64,000 nt of DNA from Aliikangiella coralliicola. GTDB taxonomy: Bacteria; Pseudomonadota; Gammaproteobacteria; Enterobacterales; Kangiellaceae. A program made the translations under genes and the position numbers. This document shows positions 42,640-52,498 of the stretch, one piece after another. The notes beneath the pieces were generated by a model that saw only the letters and a list, made by a program, of their open reading frames with translations, searched no databases and was not told where the DNA came from. Position 1 is the first letter of the stretch; every line of letters starts with the position of its first letter. Where the stretch lies: positions 62,001-126,000 of the forward strand of contig NZ_ML660167.1 of NCBI RefSeq assembly GCF_007004725.1. The letters are read 5' to 3'.

Positions 42640-43079
42640 TGCCAATACAACCCATACTTGTTATTGAAGATAGCGACGACGATTTCGAAGCGACAGAGCG
42701 GGCATTCAAAAAGTCAGGCAATCTGGCCAACCCGCTTTTTCGTTGTGAAGATGGTCAGGAAGCTTTGGACTACCTACTGCGCAATGGCCAATATGCAGAA
42801 TTAGAGTCTACTTCGAAACCAGGGTTAATCTTACTCGATTTAAATCTACCGGGAAAAGATGGACGATCGGTGTTAGCAGAAATAAAAAGTAATGAGGATT
42901 TGAAAACTATCCCTGTCGTTGTTTTAACCACCTCTGATGACGAAAAAGATATTTCTGAGTGTTATCGGCATGGTGCGAATACTTATATTAAGAAACCCGT
43001 CAATATTGAGCGTTTTTTCTATGCGATTAAGCAATTAAAAGAATACTGGTTTGAAATCGCGATAAAACCGAAGAAATGA
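42627..43079 (+). CDS. Single-domain response regulator (Rcp1-like)
   Basis: 150 residues consisting of one receiver domain. Acidic pocket residues lie in VIEDSDDDFEATE, the phosphoacceptor is Asp71 (LILLDLNLPGKDG), and the signalling Thr and Lys are in VVLTTSDDE and NTYIKKPVNIERF. This form, the Rcp1 type that partners phytochrome-like kinases, fits the adjacent kinase, whose gene it overlaps. It has no output domain, so it must act through protein contacts, perhaps as a relay to the divergent cyclic-di-GMP protein. Confidence 0.92.
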   Translation: MEQLMPIQPILVIEDSDDDFEATERAFKKSGNLANPLFRCEDGQEALDYLLRNGQYAELESTSKPGLILLDLNLPGKDGRSVLAEIKSNEDLKTIPVVVLTTSDDEKDISECYRHGANTYIKKPVNIERFFYAIKQLKEYWFEIAIKPKK

Positions 43080-43228
43080 GGCTCAAGATTAGAGTGATAT
43101 TGAAGATGAACAAGCTTGACAATCGCAGTAAAAAGACAGGCAAACATAACGAAAAACATGTCTAATATTTATACAGTGTAATAAATCAACAATATTCTCT
43201 ATGTGAGATAAATAAAGGGCTGCCGAAA

Positions 43229-43265
43229 GTTATCCCCAACCATATCCACTAAAATTGGGGATAAC
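43229..43265. repeat. Perfect 11-bp inverted repeat without T-run
   Basis: GTTATCCCCAA (43229-43239) pairs with TTGGGGATAAC (43255-43265) around a 15-base loop, between the response-regulator gene and the convergent transglycosylase gene. No T-run follows on either strand, so a classical terminator is not supported. Confidence 0.6.
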
Positions 43266-43310
43266 ATCCTAAGGCATGTTTATCTTTTGTTTTATCTGGC
43301 CCAACTGGGA

Positions 43311-45434
43311 TTATTGAACAATATCAATATAACTCAGATAACGCTGATGAATGTTTCTGACATAATTGACCGGTTCACTACCTCTACAGTAACCAAAGCG
43401 GGCTTGCTTATAATATTTAGGCTGCTGCAGTAATAACATGGCTTTTTCAACATGATTAAACCATTTGTCAGTTCGTAAGTTCATTTTTTCAGCAAGTCTT
43501 TGGGCGTCTTTAACATGTCCATACCCGGCATTGTAAGCTGCCAGTGCAAAAAGAACGCGTTCTTCGATTGGCAGATTCTTAGAAAAGCGTGAGCGAGTCC
43601 AGTCAAGGTATTGGACGCCGGCTGCAATTGACTGGTCTGGATTGGTTAAGTCAAAATAGCCCATTTCTTTTGCTGTTCTCGGCAACACCTGCATTAAACC
43701 TTGTGCACCGGCCGCTGATCGAGCTTTTGGATTAAAGCGGCTTTCCTGGTACATTTGAGAAACAATCAATCGCCAGTCAAACTGGTATTCTCTCGACTTG
43801 TTTTTTACCTGAGCATCGAAAGGGGAGAGAGTTGAAGTGGATGTAATTCTTTCTTCGATATGTTTTTTCTGGCGTTTCTTATTTGAAAAGTACTTATTTT
43901 TAACCACATTATAAAAGGTTCCGCGATACTCCTTACGAACAAATTCATTGAGTGCACTTAAAAGTTTGGGGTTATTTTTGCGCACTGCATAGGCGTAAGG
44001 GACGTTTTCTTTCAAAGTGAGTGGGGTCACAATATTGTCTCTGAAGCTCTCCTCAATGCTGATTAAGTTACTGTCAGCAATTGTCAGATCAATGTTTTTA
44101 CTCGCAACCTGGCCAATTAAAAGTTCGGTAGACATATCTTCATCGGCAGCCTTAACTTTCACGCCATAATCTTGCGCCAGTTTTTGTGCTGTTGACCAGA
44201 AGGCGCTCGTTTTTCTGACTGATATTTCTCGACCTTTCAGATCTTCATAGTTTGAAATCGTACCGCCGTCTTTATGCGCTACTAGTTTTTCTGAAACTCG
44301 GTTATAACGAATGCTAAAAGTTAAATCGGTTTTTCTCTCATCAGTTCGCGATAGTCCAGCTGCAATCAGGTCTGCTTTGCCCTGGTTGAGTAAACCAACC
44401 ATCTGTTGATAGTTTTCTGCGACAATAATTTCCAGCCTCAGTTTGTGACGTTTTGCGAAGGCCCGTATGAGTTCATATTCAAATCCCATTAACTCGCCGC
44501 GCCACAGAAAATAAGTTTCCGGACTGTTGCGAGTGATAACCCTCAGTGGTAAATGCTTTTCTTTGATACGGTCGAGATCATGCGTACGATCCTGATCGAT
44601 GAGTTGCGAAATATGATGCTCAGCGATAAATTGGTTGAGCTTGTCCAACAGGCTCTGGTTTTCTCGGTTGACGGCCCATGCGAGTTGTTTTAATCCCGGT
44701 AACTCAAGCACTGGAACAATATCATTTCGGTAGCGTGTTAATGTGTTCACAGATAAACCATCTAAAACGCTAAACTCAAATTCTCCTCGAACAATCGCAT
44801 CAGCAATTTCTTCTGAATTGAGTGATTGTTCTAAAGTGGTAATTTCCCAATTGGGATAATGTTTTTTAACCGATTCAATATAAGCAGTGTTGCTTGGAAC
44901 GGATACTTTTATCGACCTATCAGCGAGGTTATTTTCTGTTGCTTTTGCAGAGATTAATACCTCTTTATCTTGAACCAGCGGATGGGTAAATCCCATATGT
45001 TTTTGACGCTCGGCTGTCACCGTGAGGTGTCGGGGAATAATATCAGCCTCAAAAGCAGACAATGCTTGAAACATTTGTTTAAGGTTAGGTACCTTCACCC
45101 ATTGAATAGTTAAATCATTCTCTGTAGCAAATTGCGACAAAAGTTCAGTGTGGTAAAGACTGGTAGAACCTGACCGTGGTAAGCTTTCTTCATCCTCCCA
45201 CTGTAATTTTAGTGCTCTGATAATACCGCTTTGACGAATTTCTGACCAACTTCTAAGAGTATTGGGGATTGAAATCGTATCAGGTATTGAATCTGAGCCC
45301 TGAGTCGGTACTTGGTTTGGGTTAGCGTGCGTTGCTGTTTGTTGAGCTTCTTCACCTGGAGAGCTATTGTTCTCAGCATCACAAGAACAAAGTACGAATA
45401 AAAATAAAATTGCCAGTGCCGTTTTTCTTATCAT
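43311..45434 (-). CDS. MltF-like membrane-bound lytic transglycosylase with two solute-binding domains
   Basis: 707 residues, well above the ~500 of MltF. A lipobox (FVLCSC) predicts a lipoprotein. Two family-3 solute-binding domains occur in tandem: about 65-290 (GIIRALKLQWEDEESLPRSG, FEADIIPRHLTVT) and about 295-535 (LRVITRNSPETYFLW, GFEYELIRAFAKRH, GKADLIAAGLSRT). The C-terminal SLT domain has the catalytic Glu in SQMYQESRFNPKARS and the signature GAQGLMQVLPRTA. MltF normally has one such regulatory domain controlling peptidoglycan cleavage; the extra copy suggests binding of two ligands. It is monocistronic. Confidence 0.9.
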   Translation of the reverse strand: MIRKTALAILFLFVLCSCDAENNSSPGEEAQQTATHANPNQVPTQGSDSIPDTISIPNTLRSWSEIRQSGIIRALKLQWEDEESLPRSGSTSLYHTELLSQFATENDLTIQWVKVPNLKQMFQALSAFEADIIPRHLTVTAERQKHMGFTHPLVQDKEVLISAKATENNLADRSIKVSVPSNTAYIESVKKHYPNWEITTLEQSLNSEEIADAIVRGEFEFSVLDGLSVNTLTRYRNDIVPVLELPGLKQLAWAVNRENQSLLDKLNQFIAEHHISQLIDQDRTHDLDRIKEKHLPLRVITRNSPETYFLWRGELMGFEYELIRAFAKRHKLRLEIIVAENYQQMVGLLNQGKADLIAAGLSRTDERKTDLTFSIRYNRVSEKLVAHKDGGTISNYEDLKGREISVRKTSAFWSTAQKLAQDYGVKVKAADEDMSTELLIGQVASKNIDLTIADSNLISIEESFRDNIVTPLTLKENVPYAYAVRKNNPKLLSALNEFVRKEYRGTFYNVVKNKYFSNKKRQKKHIEERITSTSTLSPFDAQVKNKSREYQFDWRLIVSQMYQESRFNPKARSAAGAQGLMQVLPRTAKEMGYFDLTNPDQSIAAGVQYLDWTRSRFSKNLPIEERVLFALAAYNAGYGHVKDAQRLAEKMNLRTDKWFNHVEKAMLLLQQPKYYKQARFGYCRGSEPVNYVRNIHQRYLSYIDIVQ

Positions 45435-45882
45435 TTATTAGCCAATATCAACAGTAAGGGTAGGCTAATACTAAACAAATCTCTTTAGCGATATCAATGA
45501 GAATCAATATTAACTCCAGGATTCCTTTTTTACGGTAGGGATAAGAATTGCTCAGAGTAAGAAAATCAAGCGCTTATCGGACAAAGCTATGACTGGCGTT
45601 AACTAATGAGCACTAACCAGGTTAGCGATAGAAATGTTTGGAATAAAAATTATTATTAATAAGATGAATTTGTAAAACTACTGCCTATTACCAACCATCG
45701 GAAAGTATTCCGATACATCGTTCGCAAACCATTGGAACAGCCAAAATAGTGAAAGGCACTGTTTTTATAGAGAAATTCTGTTTTATCCTGCTAAAAACTC
45801 AAAAAAATCTCAAAAATAAGGCTATTCTTGATATATAAGATTTTCATAAGTCCTTCCCCCCATTTTGTAAAGAGTTAAAAAA
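45435..45882. other. 448-base divergent intergenic region
   Basis: Promoters of the MltF-like gene (minus) and the chemoreceptor gene (plus) must lie here. A short palindrome CTAACC-A-GGTTAG is at 45613-45625. No gene or RNA is recognised. Confidence 0.5.
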
Positions 45883-46959
45883 ATGTTTGGAAATAAAGCA
45901 AGAATTAATGAGTTGGAAGAGGCCAACACAGCCTTACAAAGCGAAGTCAAAGCGCTCAAAGCCCAACTAGCAGAGATGGAAAGCAATCAACAGGGCAATA
46001 TTGAGGCTTTTCAGGAAGAAGAAAAGGACCGGGCACTAACCCGGGAAATTTGGCTACTTTTATTAGATTCGATTTCGTCGATCTTTGAAATACGAGAGAG
46101 CTTTTCCGAAACCACGAACAGAGCCATGGCCGAAAGCTCGAAACTGGAAAAGTTTGATAGTGTGTTTGAGGAAAGCTCGTCAGTGCTAACAAATATTTTG
46201 AGCAGTGTTAGCAAAATAGAAAAGGAGGCCAGTGCCAGTGGTTCTAAAATGGCATCTTTGATCTCTGCGTCAGAAAATATTGCGAGTTTTGTTGATGTTA
46301 TCAGTAATATTTCCGGTCAAACAAACTTATTGGCATTAAATGCCGCTATCGAAGCGGCCAGAGCGGGTGAACAGGGTCGAGGTTTTGCCGTAGTTGCCGA
46401 CGAAGTCAGAGCACTGGCGCAAAATACCGGAGACGCTACCGCTAAAATCAGCGATCTGATTAGTAAAGTCAAAAGTGACACCAGTGAAGCGGGCGCAACC
46501 ATTGAGGGCTTAACCCAATATAGCACGGAGATTGTCGCTAAAAATGAGGCGTTAAAATCCAGCTACGATATGCTGCTGGAATCATCAACAACAATGCGAG
46601 ATACCATTAACCGCGCATCGATTGATAATTTTATCCAAACGTCAAAGCTTGACCATGTGGTTTGGAAGTCGGAAATTTATTCGGTCATATTTGATCGTTC
46701 CTCCAGCACTGCCGATGATTTTACCGACCATACAAGATGTCGTTTAGGAGAATGGTATTACCAGGGACAAGGCGCTGAAACCATGCAGGGCAGTTCCGCA
46801 TTTCAACGACTGGAAGAGCCACACAAAAATGTTCACAAATACGGTATTCAGGCGTTGGGGGCTAAAGGTTCTGGCGATAAGCAAGCCATGTTTTCTCATT
46901 TACAAGCCATGGAGTCTGCAAGCAAAGAATTGATGTCTATGCTGGATCGATTAAGTTAA
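45883..46959 (+). CDS. Soluble methyl-accepting chemoreceptor with C-terminal CZB zinc domain
   Basis: 358 residues without a membrane helix. Residues 5-60 form a coiled coil ([22 protein letters not shown]). The receptor signalling hairpin is intact: [38 protein letters not shown]. The C-terminal chemoreceptor zinc-binding (CZB) domain follows, with its conserved His/Cys residues in [19 protein letters not shown] and [13 protein letters not shown] receptors bind zinc and respond to oxidants such as hypochlorous acid in characterised homologues. It has no linked che genes here. Cytoplasmic location is expected. Confidence 0.93.
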   Translation: MFGNKARINELEEANTALQSEVKALKAQLAEMESNQQGNIEAFQEEEKDRALTREIWLLLLDSISSIFEIRESFSETTNRAMAESSKLEKFDSVFEESSSVLTNILSSVSKIEKEASASGSKMASLISASENIASFVDVISNISGQTNLLALNAAIEAARAGEQGRGFAVVADEVRALAQNTGDATAKISDLISKVKSDTSEAGATIEGLTQYSTEIVAKNEALKSSYDMLLESSTTMRDTINRASIDNFIQTSKLDHVVWKSEIYSVIFDRSSSTADDFTDHTRCRLGEWYYQGQGAETMQGSSAFQRLEEPHKNVHKYGIQALGAKGSGDKQAMFSHLQAMESASKELMSMLDRLS

Positions 46960-47163
46960 TCATTCATTATCAAATCAAAATTAAGGTCTGGTAAAATTGA
47001 TTTTCTTTAAGCTGTGATGCTGTATGTGCGGTAACGCTTGCAATCAATTTTTGTATTTAAAACCGATGATTGATCGATACGGCGAAAGTTGCACATTAAT
47101 GCCATCACATTAATGGTATGAGGCATGGAAATAAAGTAAGACAAAGCAGCAAGAGGTATTAAG

Positions 47164-47949
47164 GTGCGTCTTAGTTTTGGCAACAGAAAATTATTGGTTG
47201 TTAGCTTTGTGTTACTGATAAGCAACATGGCCTTCGCAAATTCCCAAAAAATAAAAATAGTCACTGAACACTTCCCGCCATTGCAGATTAAAAATGAAGA
47301 CAGTCTGTCCGGCTTTTCCATCGATGTTATTAACGAGCTATTGAGTACCACTGAGGTCAAAGCCGAAATCGATGTACTTCCCTGGGCGAGGGCGATAAAA
47401 ATAGCGGACACTCGCAAAAATACCATGATTTTTAGTATTACAAGAACACCTGAAAGAGAGCATAAATATCAGTGGATTGGCGCTTTGGAAATCGATACAA
47501 AGCAATGCTTTTGGAGTCTTAAGTCTCGACGAGACATTGTTATAACCGGATGGGCTGACGTAAAAGATCTAAGAACCGCAATTGCGAGAGAAGACTCTCA
47601 AATAAATCGCTTAAATCAAAACGGGTTTATTGAATCGAAAAACCTGTACCTCACTAATGATTTAGCACAAAGTCTGCAAATGTTGATGCAGGGAAGAGTC
47701 GAATTTTTACTGGCGGGAGAATTATTTATTTCGTATTACATTAAAAAACTTGGTTTGCCTAAAAGCAAGCTTAAAAGATATTGTTTTAGGAATGATGGGT
47801 ATTATCCATTGAGCATTGCGTTTAACAAAAATACCTCTCAAGACACCATTGAGCTATTCAAAAAGTCCCTTCAAGAAATGAAAGAGAGTGGGGCTTTAAA
47901 AAAGATATATTCTAAGTGGATGATGTTTGATGGTGAGGTAGGGAAGTGA
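47164..47949 (+). CDS. Periplasmic family-3 solute-binding-like protein
   Basis: 261 residues from a GTG with GAGG upstream. A signal peptide (LLVVSFVLLISNMAFA) is cleaved near residue 25. The mature protein has the SBP_bac_3 order: KIVTEHFPPLQIKNEDSLSGFSIDVINELLSTT, then DVLPWARAIKIADT and a C-terminal LKKIYSKWM. Many stand-alone proteins of this subgroup are predicted signal binders rather than ABC transport components, and no permease or ATPase gene is adjacent. It follows the CZB receptor gene after 204 bases and could deliver ligands to another receptor, but that is speculation. Confidence 0.82.
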   Translation: MRLSFGNRKLLVVSFVLLISNMAFANSQKIKIVTEHFPPLQIKNEDSLSGFSIDVINELLSTTEVKAEIDVLPWARAIKIADTRKNTMIFSITRTPEREHKYQWIGALEIDTKQCFWSLKSRRDIVITGWADVKDLRTAIAREDSQINRLNQNGFIESKNLYLTNDLAQSLQMLMQGRVEFLLAGELFISYYIKKLGLPKSKLKRYCFRNDGYYPLSIAFNKNTSQDTIELFKKSLQEMKESGALKKIYSKWMMFDGEVGK

Positions 47950-48087
47950 TAGTGCGATTATTGCGTTCCTATTATTTTCAAAATCTGCCGCTTAATTTCG
48001 CAAACCCTATCAAGGCTACCTTGTTCGATAATTTATCTGTATTATCTTGGTTTATTGAATAGAGCAAGCTGTTATATAGTTAAGGCA

Positions 48088-48330
48088 ATGAAACTAATAA
48101 ATAGAAAGTCCGAAATTATACTCGAACCACAAGAAGATGAAATTGTCATTGCATTCGAGGACATTGTTGCTAACCCAGAATCCGATGATGTTTATTCGTC
48201 AATATATTTGGAGGATGCTGACGGGTGGAGGCTTACATCATATGGTACTGAGCTGATTGTCTTAGATCATGAAGATGGGCAAAATCTCACTTGGCAGGCC
48301 TGGCTGAAAATGAAGCACTTGAGGTATTGA
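48088..48330 (+). CDS. Small hypothetical protein, 80 residues
   Basis: The ATG at 48088 (AAGG close upstream) gives an acidic 80-residue product without signal peptide or cysteines. The frame extends to an ATG at 48055, but that adds a Cys-containing, atypical start. It has an unbroken frame with plausible amphipathic strands (SEIILEPQEDEIVIAFEDIV, ELIVLDHEDG) and ends LKMKHLRY. I do not recognise the family. It may be a small immunity- or chaperone-like protein, but nothing in the sequence demonstrates this. Confidence 0.4.
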   Translation: MKLINRKSEIILEPQEDEIVIAFEDIVANPESDDVYSSIYLEDADGWRLTSYGTELIVLDHEDGQNLTWQAWLKMKHLRY

Positions 48331-48775
48331 TCGCTTTTTCAAAGGGGGATGATATAAACGATAAAAACTGGGTTGTCGGTTATGGACCAAATTAGCGTGG
48401 CCTTGCAAAATAATCAGGAAAAACCGCCTGAGTTTATGAGCTAGATGTTAGGTTTCTAATGGAAATAATCTCAATCAAGCATGGAAAACCAGCTTCGGTA
48501 AATAATCCGATTGTCGATGCTTGTGAATATACAAAGTAGATCAGGCGATATAACCTTTCTGACTTAGCTAAAACTAGTTGTCCTGAAAATGTAAACGCTC
48601 AATACAAATTCTTAATACGATATCAAGTGGTTTAACAGGTGTACGGGTTAATATTAATAAGCTACTGCGTGAGAGCTTGACCAATAAGAAAATGATTGGC
48701 TGAAACTGGCTACTATGAGGCGAATTACAAAACTGTTAGATCGAGTCTGAACTACTAAAAATCATCAATCACTAT
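48331..48775. other. 445-base gap without supported genes
   Basis: Two very short plus-strand frames (20 codons at 48382 and 26 codons at 48459) lack good ribosome-binding sites. The stretch looks like decayed sequence between two operons. Nothing else is seen. Confidence 0.45.
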
Positions 48776-49057
48776 CTACTTTTCAGAAACAGGTTTACTC
48801 GTTTGTGAATTAGCTGACTCAAGATCTTCAGGAGTAACCGGATCAAAAGTATCTCCAAATAAACTGTGCAGCACAATAACATCCTGCTTAGTTTTCTGTT
48901 GTTTCATATCTTGCCAAGGAACAATATATAAAACTTGAGGAAGTTCTTTATTGCCTTTAATAAATGTTGTCTCTAGCTCAATTCTATCTTCTTCAGCAGA
49001 ACCGAAAAAGGAAATGACTATCAATAGGAAACCTGTAAGAATAAACTTTATTTTCAT
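48776..49057 (-). CDS. Small exported protein, last gene of the TPR operon
   Basis: 93 residues with a signal peptide (MKIKFILTGFLLIVISFFGSA). The mature part begins EEDRIELETTFIKGNKELPQVLYIVPW and ends in a Ser/Thr/Pro-rich tail without cysteines or membrane helix. The family is not recognised by name. It overlaps the preceding TPR lipoprotein gene by four bases, so it is translated as part of that operon and likely works with the TPR proteins in the periplasm. Confidence 0.75.
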   Translation of the reverse strand: MKIKFILTGFLLIVISFFGSAEEDRIELETTFIKGNKELPQVLYIVPWQDMKQQKTKQDVIVLHSLFGDTFDPVTPEDLESANSQTSKPVSEK

Positions 49058-49680
49058 GTGTTATCACTCTTCATGTTAAGTCTAAGTTCTTCTACCCAGC
49101 TTTTTGTTTTGCTGTCTTCAACTTTTATTAAGGACAAATATTGTTCATAGTGTTGAACGGCTTTTGGGATATCCTGCAGGTAGATATCATAAAGTAGTGC
49201 TAAGTTGTAATGGGCAAGGGCATAATCTGGTTTATTTTTGATAGCTTTTTCATAAAAGCTTTTAGCCTGATTAATTTCTCCTTTTTGATTTTCAATATAG
49301 CCTGCCAGATTGAGTGCTTGCGGCATATCAGGATTTTTCTGTAAAGCTATTTGAATATTTTCCTCGGCTTTTTCCATATGTTCTTGCTTGAGATAGACTA
49401 AGGCCAGGTTGGCCCATGGTCCCGCTAGATCAGGATGCAGCTCAGTCATTTTGGTAAATGATTGCTCGGCTTTATCCAGCTCGTTATTGTTCAATTCAGT
49501 AATTGCCTGGCGATATAATCCAAGCTCATTATTAAGCGTCTCCTGCGATGCTGGAGTTTGATTGTTTTGCGGGATATTAGAAGTAGGCGATTCTTGCTTC
49601 CGACCGGAGCTACAACTTGCGAGTAAAAATAATGAAAGCATCCAGCATAATAGATTCTTAGTTCTTTTAATGTAGTACAT
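49054..49680 (-). CDS. TPR lipoprotein
   Basis: 208 residues. The signal peptide ends in the lipobox LLASC near residue 23. Four to five tetratricopeptide repeats follow: PDLAGPWANLALVYLKQEHMEKAEENI, PDMPQALNLAGYIENQKGEINQAKSF and PDYALAHYNLALLYDIYL. TPR lipoproteins are assembly factors at the outer membrane; PilF-type pilotins are one example, but no secretin or pilus gene lies here. It overlaps the gene before it by 14 bases and the one after by four. Confidence 0.88.
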   Translation of the reverse strand: MYYIKRTKNLLCWMLSLFLLASCSSGRKQESPTSNIPQNNQTPASQETLNNELGLYRQAITELNNNELDKAEQSFTKMTELHPDLAGPWANLALVYLKQEHMEKAEENIQIALQKNPDMPQALNLAGYIENQKGEINQAKSFYEKAIKNKPDYALAHYNLALLYDIYLQDIPKAVQHYEQYLSLIKVEDSKTKSWVEELRLNMKSDNT

Positions 49681-52498
49681 TGATAAATCCTTCCAACTTA
49701 GGTTTACGCTGGTATCGCACTGGAAATAACTTCTTTAATTGTGAATAACTTTCCGAAACCCATTGATCATAAATATCGTCTTTAACATGAACTAAATTTA
49801 CTTCATAAAACTCAATTGCCTTTTCTTCAAATGGGAATGCTTGGTCTTCCAGTAAAATTTGGTATTGCTCTAGCTCGTCCTTATTTAAATTTTTCGGTCT
49901 TTCTGATTCTAGCAATGCACGGCTGAAATTATAATAAATCTCAGCAATTGCATGGGTTGCTTCGGTCGCCGTTTCAGCAATTCCATCAGCTGATGCTCTG
50001 GCGTATAAATTAACTGCACGTTGCATCGCACGCTTTTTCCTTTTTAAATTTTTCTTAAGTGGATGAACCAATCTCGTTTTCTCAAAGAGTGCGTTGTTCT
50101 TTCGAGCTAGTTCAAGCGCTGTAGTTGATGCAATGAGTTTTGTTCGATCGGTTTTCTGACTTGATCGCGCTTTTTTATCAACTCGCATAATTTTGTTACG
50201 CCAGCGATCAACCTGTTTGGTATTTTTTCGTAAACTATTTAACTCAACCAATTTATACATAGATTCCATATATCGGGGAAAAGGGCGCGTGAATGTTTTA
50301 GCGTATTTCTCATAAGATCGAATGGCCGACTGATAGTCTTGTTTCGATTGATATAACTCCCCAGCTTTGAATAATGCAGCCATTTGATACTCTTTGCTTT
50401 TTTCCCGTGTTGATAACTTCTCCAGCTCTTTAGCTGCCGCAATACTTTGCTTGGTATTTAAATAAGCGACTGAGAGTTTTTTAGCAATATCAACAGAGTG
50501 TTTGTGCTTTGGGTATAACTTGCGAAATTGCTGGATATAACTGATTGATTCTGTCCATAACTCATTCTTTATCGCCAGCGCAATCGCATCGTAAAGGCCG
50601 GTAGCAGCTGTTTCTGACTGGGGGACGAGCTCGACAATACGAGCATAATGTTGGATGGCTTCTGCGTAATTGTTTTTCTCATTGGCATTTTTGCCCTGAT
50701 AATAAATTGATAACGCGAGCGCTTCTAGTGATGAAGCTTTGGCTTTTGGTTTTAAGTCGCTGGTTTTTAAAATATCAAGATAAGTGTTTTCGGCCGCAGG
50801 ATACTGGCCAATCTTAAAGTATGAATGCGCTTTAATGGTGTTAATATCTAAAAACAAATCTGATTCACTATCGTGTTCGATTAATTCTGATAACACAATG
50901 GTTTTATCATACATTTCGTTTTCATAGGCTAATTCACTTGCATGAGCGATTACTTTAAGTGTTCTTTTATCGCCTGGGTATTGTTGACTATACAGCGTTG
51001 AAAAATGAATCAATTTATTCAGCCAGGTCGAAACCGATTGTTTATTCTGACTTAATTGGGAAAGCTGAGACGCGAGGGTTATCGTTTCATAAGCGGCATC
51101 TTTATTGATAATAATATCTGAGTCGTAAGCTGATAATTCAAAGTGTTTTAAAGCCTCAGGATAGTTTTTATTTTCGGACAACAAAGTACCGAATAGGTAG
51201 TGGATATTATCTTTATGTGAATAGGACGAGTAATGCTGAAGGTAATTACTATACCAGCGTCTCGCGTTGTTAAAATCGCCATTACTTTTGGTTAATTGAA
51301 ACTGTTTATGATAGTTTGCTGCAACTGTTAAAATGTAAGTTCTTAATGTGTCCTTGACCAGTTTCGCTACTTCAAGATCGGTTCCGTCTTTTCGCCAGTA
51401 TTGACTGGCCGGATGGTATTGGGCGTAAAAAGATTCTAGTGCACTACTCATTTTCGAACCGAAACCACTGGTTTTCCAGATTGAAATTGCTTTTAGCAGC
51501 GCTTCAGGAACTCGACTTGAAGAAGGATTATATTGGGTAAAATACTTCAAGGTATTTACCGCATCATTGTACCTGCCTTGTTTGACAAAAATATCACTGA
51601 CATGGACATAGGTATAATACAAATGCCGAAATGATTGCCCATCTCGCGCAAGCTGTTCAAAGTACTCATTTAGCGGCTCAGCGCCGCCTAAATAAGCAAA
51701 TGACAAACCAATGGCGCGAAAATATTCATTAAACAAATTTTGCGCGTTTTTATCCAGTTTAGAATATTGATCGAATTGATTGTAATTAACGACTTGTAGA
51801 AAATCATCAACGGCTTCCAGATAATACTCTTGTTTGAAACGAGACCAGCCACGCTTATAGAGTGCCTTTTCATAAAAAACATTATTTTTCTTTGAGCCAA
51901 TAATTTCCGTATACTTGTCCTCTGCCAGTGTGTATTGTCTCGAACTGAAAGCATCTTCGGCCAGACGAAACTGACTTTCTATATAGTATTTAGATTTTGG
52001 AAATTGCTTAACGAGCTGTTCTATCGTTGAATGAGTTTCCTGGTTGAATCCTCGTTGATCATAAGCCTTTGCGAGTTGATACAATGTTCGATCATTGTTT
52101 TTCGCATTGGGATAGTCTTGCAAAGAGGTTCTTAACAGGTCGATAGTTCGATCGAGTTTAGCGTTATAAAGTTGATCATCTAACGACTCAAAGGTATCTC
52201 CCTTCTTTTTGTTGAGTAACTGTTCAGACAACTCAAATTCAAGTTCGGCAAGGCGATTGAGCGCGACAACTCTTGAATCGTCCTGTTTAGAGGCATGCTT
52301 CAGGTAATTGGCATAGGCTTTGCGAATATCATCGCTCGACTTAGGAATGACGCTTTTTCCAGACTTGATAATGCCTGTGGTATCGATATCCGCTAATGTT
52401 GCTCTTTTAACTGGTGAACTCTGACAGGCGGTAACAAGTAATATCACCGCAAAGATAAGGGCATTTCGAAAAACACTGTTGGTGAAGAAGTTACTCAT
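49667..52498 (-). CDS. Large TPR lipoprotein, 943 residues
   Basis: A lipobox (ILLVTAC) lies near residue 25. The rest is an almost continuous helical solenoid of TPR-like units (YPNAKNNDRTLYQLAKAYDQRG, AEDKYTEIIGSKKNNVFYEKALYKRGWS, QHYARIVELVPQSETAATGLYDA), about twenty in all. Several Tyr-rich helices and a basic stretch (KKNLKRKKRAMQRAVNLYA) near 820 stand out. Large multi-TPR lipoproteins of this kind occur with ExbB/ExbD/TonB systems or in gliding/envelope-motor clusters; the exact partner is unknown here. Its ATG overlaps the preceding stop by four bases. Confidence 0.85.
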   Translation of the reverse strand: MSNFFTNSVFRNALIFAVILLVTACQSSPVKRATLADIDTTGIIKSGKSVIPKSSDDIRKAYANYLKHASKQDDSRVVALNRLAELEFELSEQLLNKKKGDTFESLDDQLYNAKLDRTIDLLRTSLQDYPNAKNNDRTLYQLAKAYDQRGFNQETHSTIEQLVKQFPKSKYYIESQFRLAEDAFSSRQYTLAEDKYTEIIGSKKNNVFYEKALYKRGWSRFKQEYYLEAVDDFLQVVNYNQFDQYSKLDKNAQNLFNEYFRAIGLSFAYLGGAEPLNEYFEQLARDGQSFRHLYYTYVHVSDIFVKQGRYNDAVNTLKYFTQYNPSSSRVPEALLKAISIWKTSGFGSKMSSALESFYAQYHPASQYWRKDGTDLEVAKLVKDTLRTYILTVAANYHKQFQLTKSNGDFNNARRWYSNYLQHYSSYSHKDNIHYLFGTLLSENKNYPEALKHFELSAYDSDIIINKDAAYETITLASQLSQLSQNKQSVSTWLNKLIHFSTLYSQQYPGDKRTLKVIAHASELAYENEMYDKTIVLSELIEHDSESDLFLDINTIKAHSYFKIGQYPAAENTYLDILKTSDLKPKAKASSLEALALSIYYQGKNANEKNNYAEAIQHYARIVELVPQSETAATGLYDAIALAIKNELWTESISYIQQFRKLYPKHKHSVDIAKKLSVAYLNTKQSIAAAKELEKLSTREKSKEYQMAALFKAGELYQSKQDYQSAIRSYEKYAKTFTRPFPRYMESMYKLVELNSLRKNTKQVDRWRNKIMRVDKKARSSQKTDRTKLIASTTALELARKNNALFEKTRLVHPLKKNLKRKKRAMQRAVNLYARASADGIAETATEATHAIAEIYYNFSRALLESERPKNLNKDELEQYQILLEDQAFPFEEKAIEFYEVNLVHVKDDIYDQWVSESYSQLKKLFPVRYQRKPKLEGFINVLH

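Noticed and set aside
48382-48539. Two short plus-strand ORFs (20 and 26 codons)
   Set aside because: Neither has a good ribosome-binding site or recognisable sequence.
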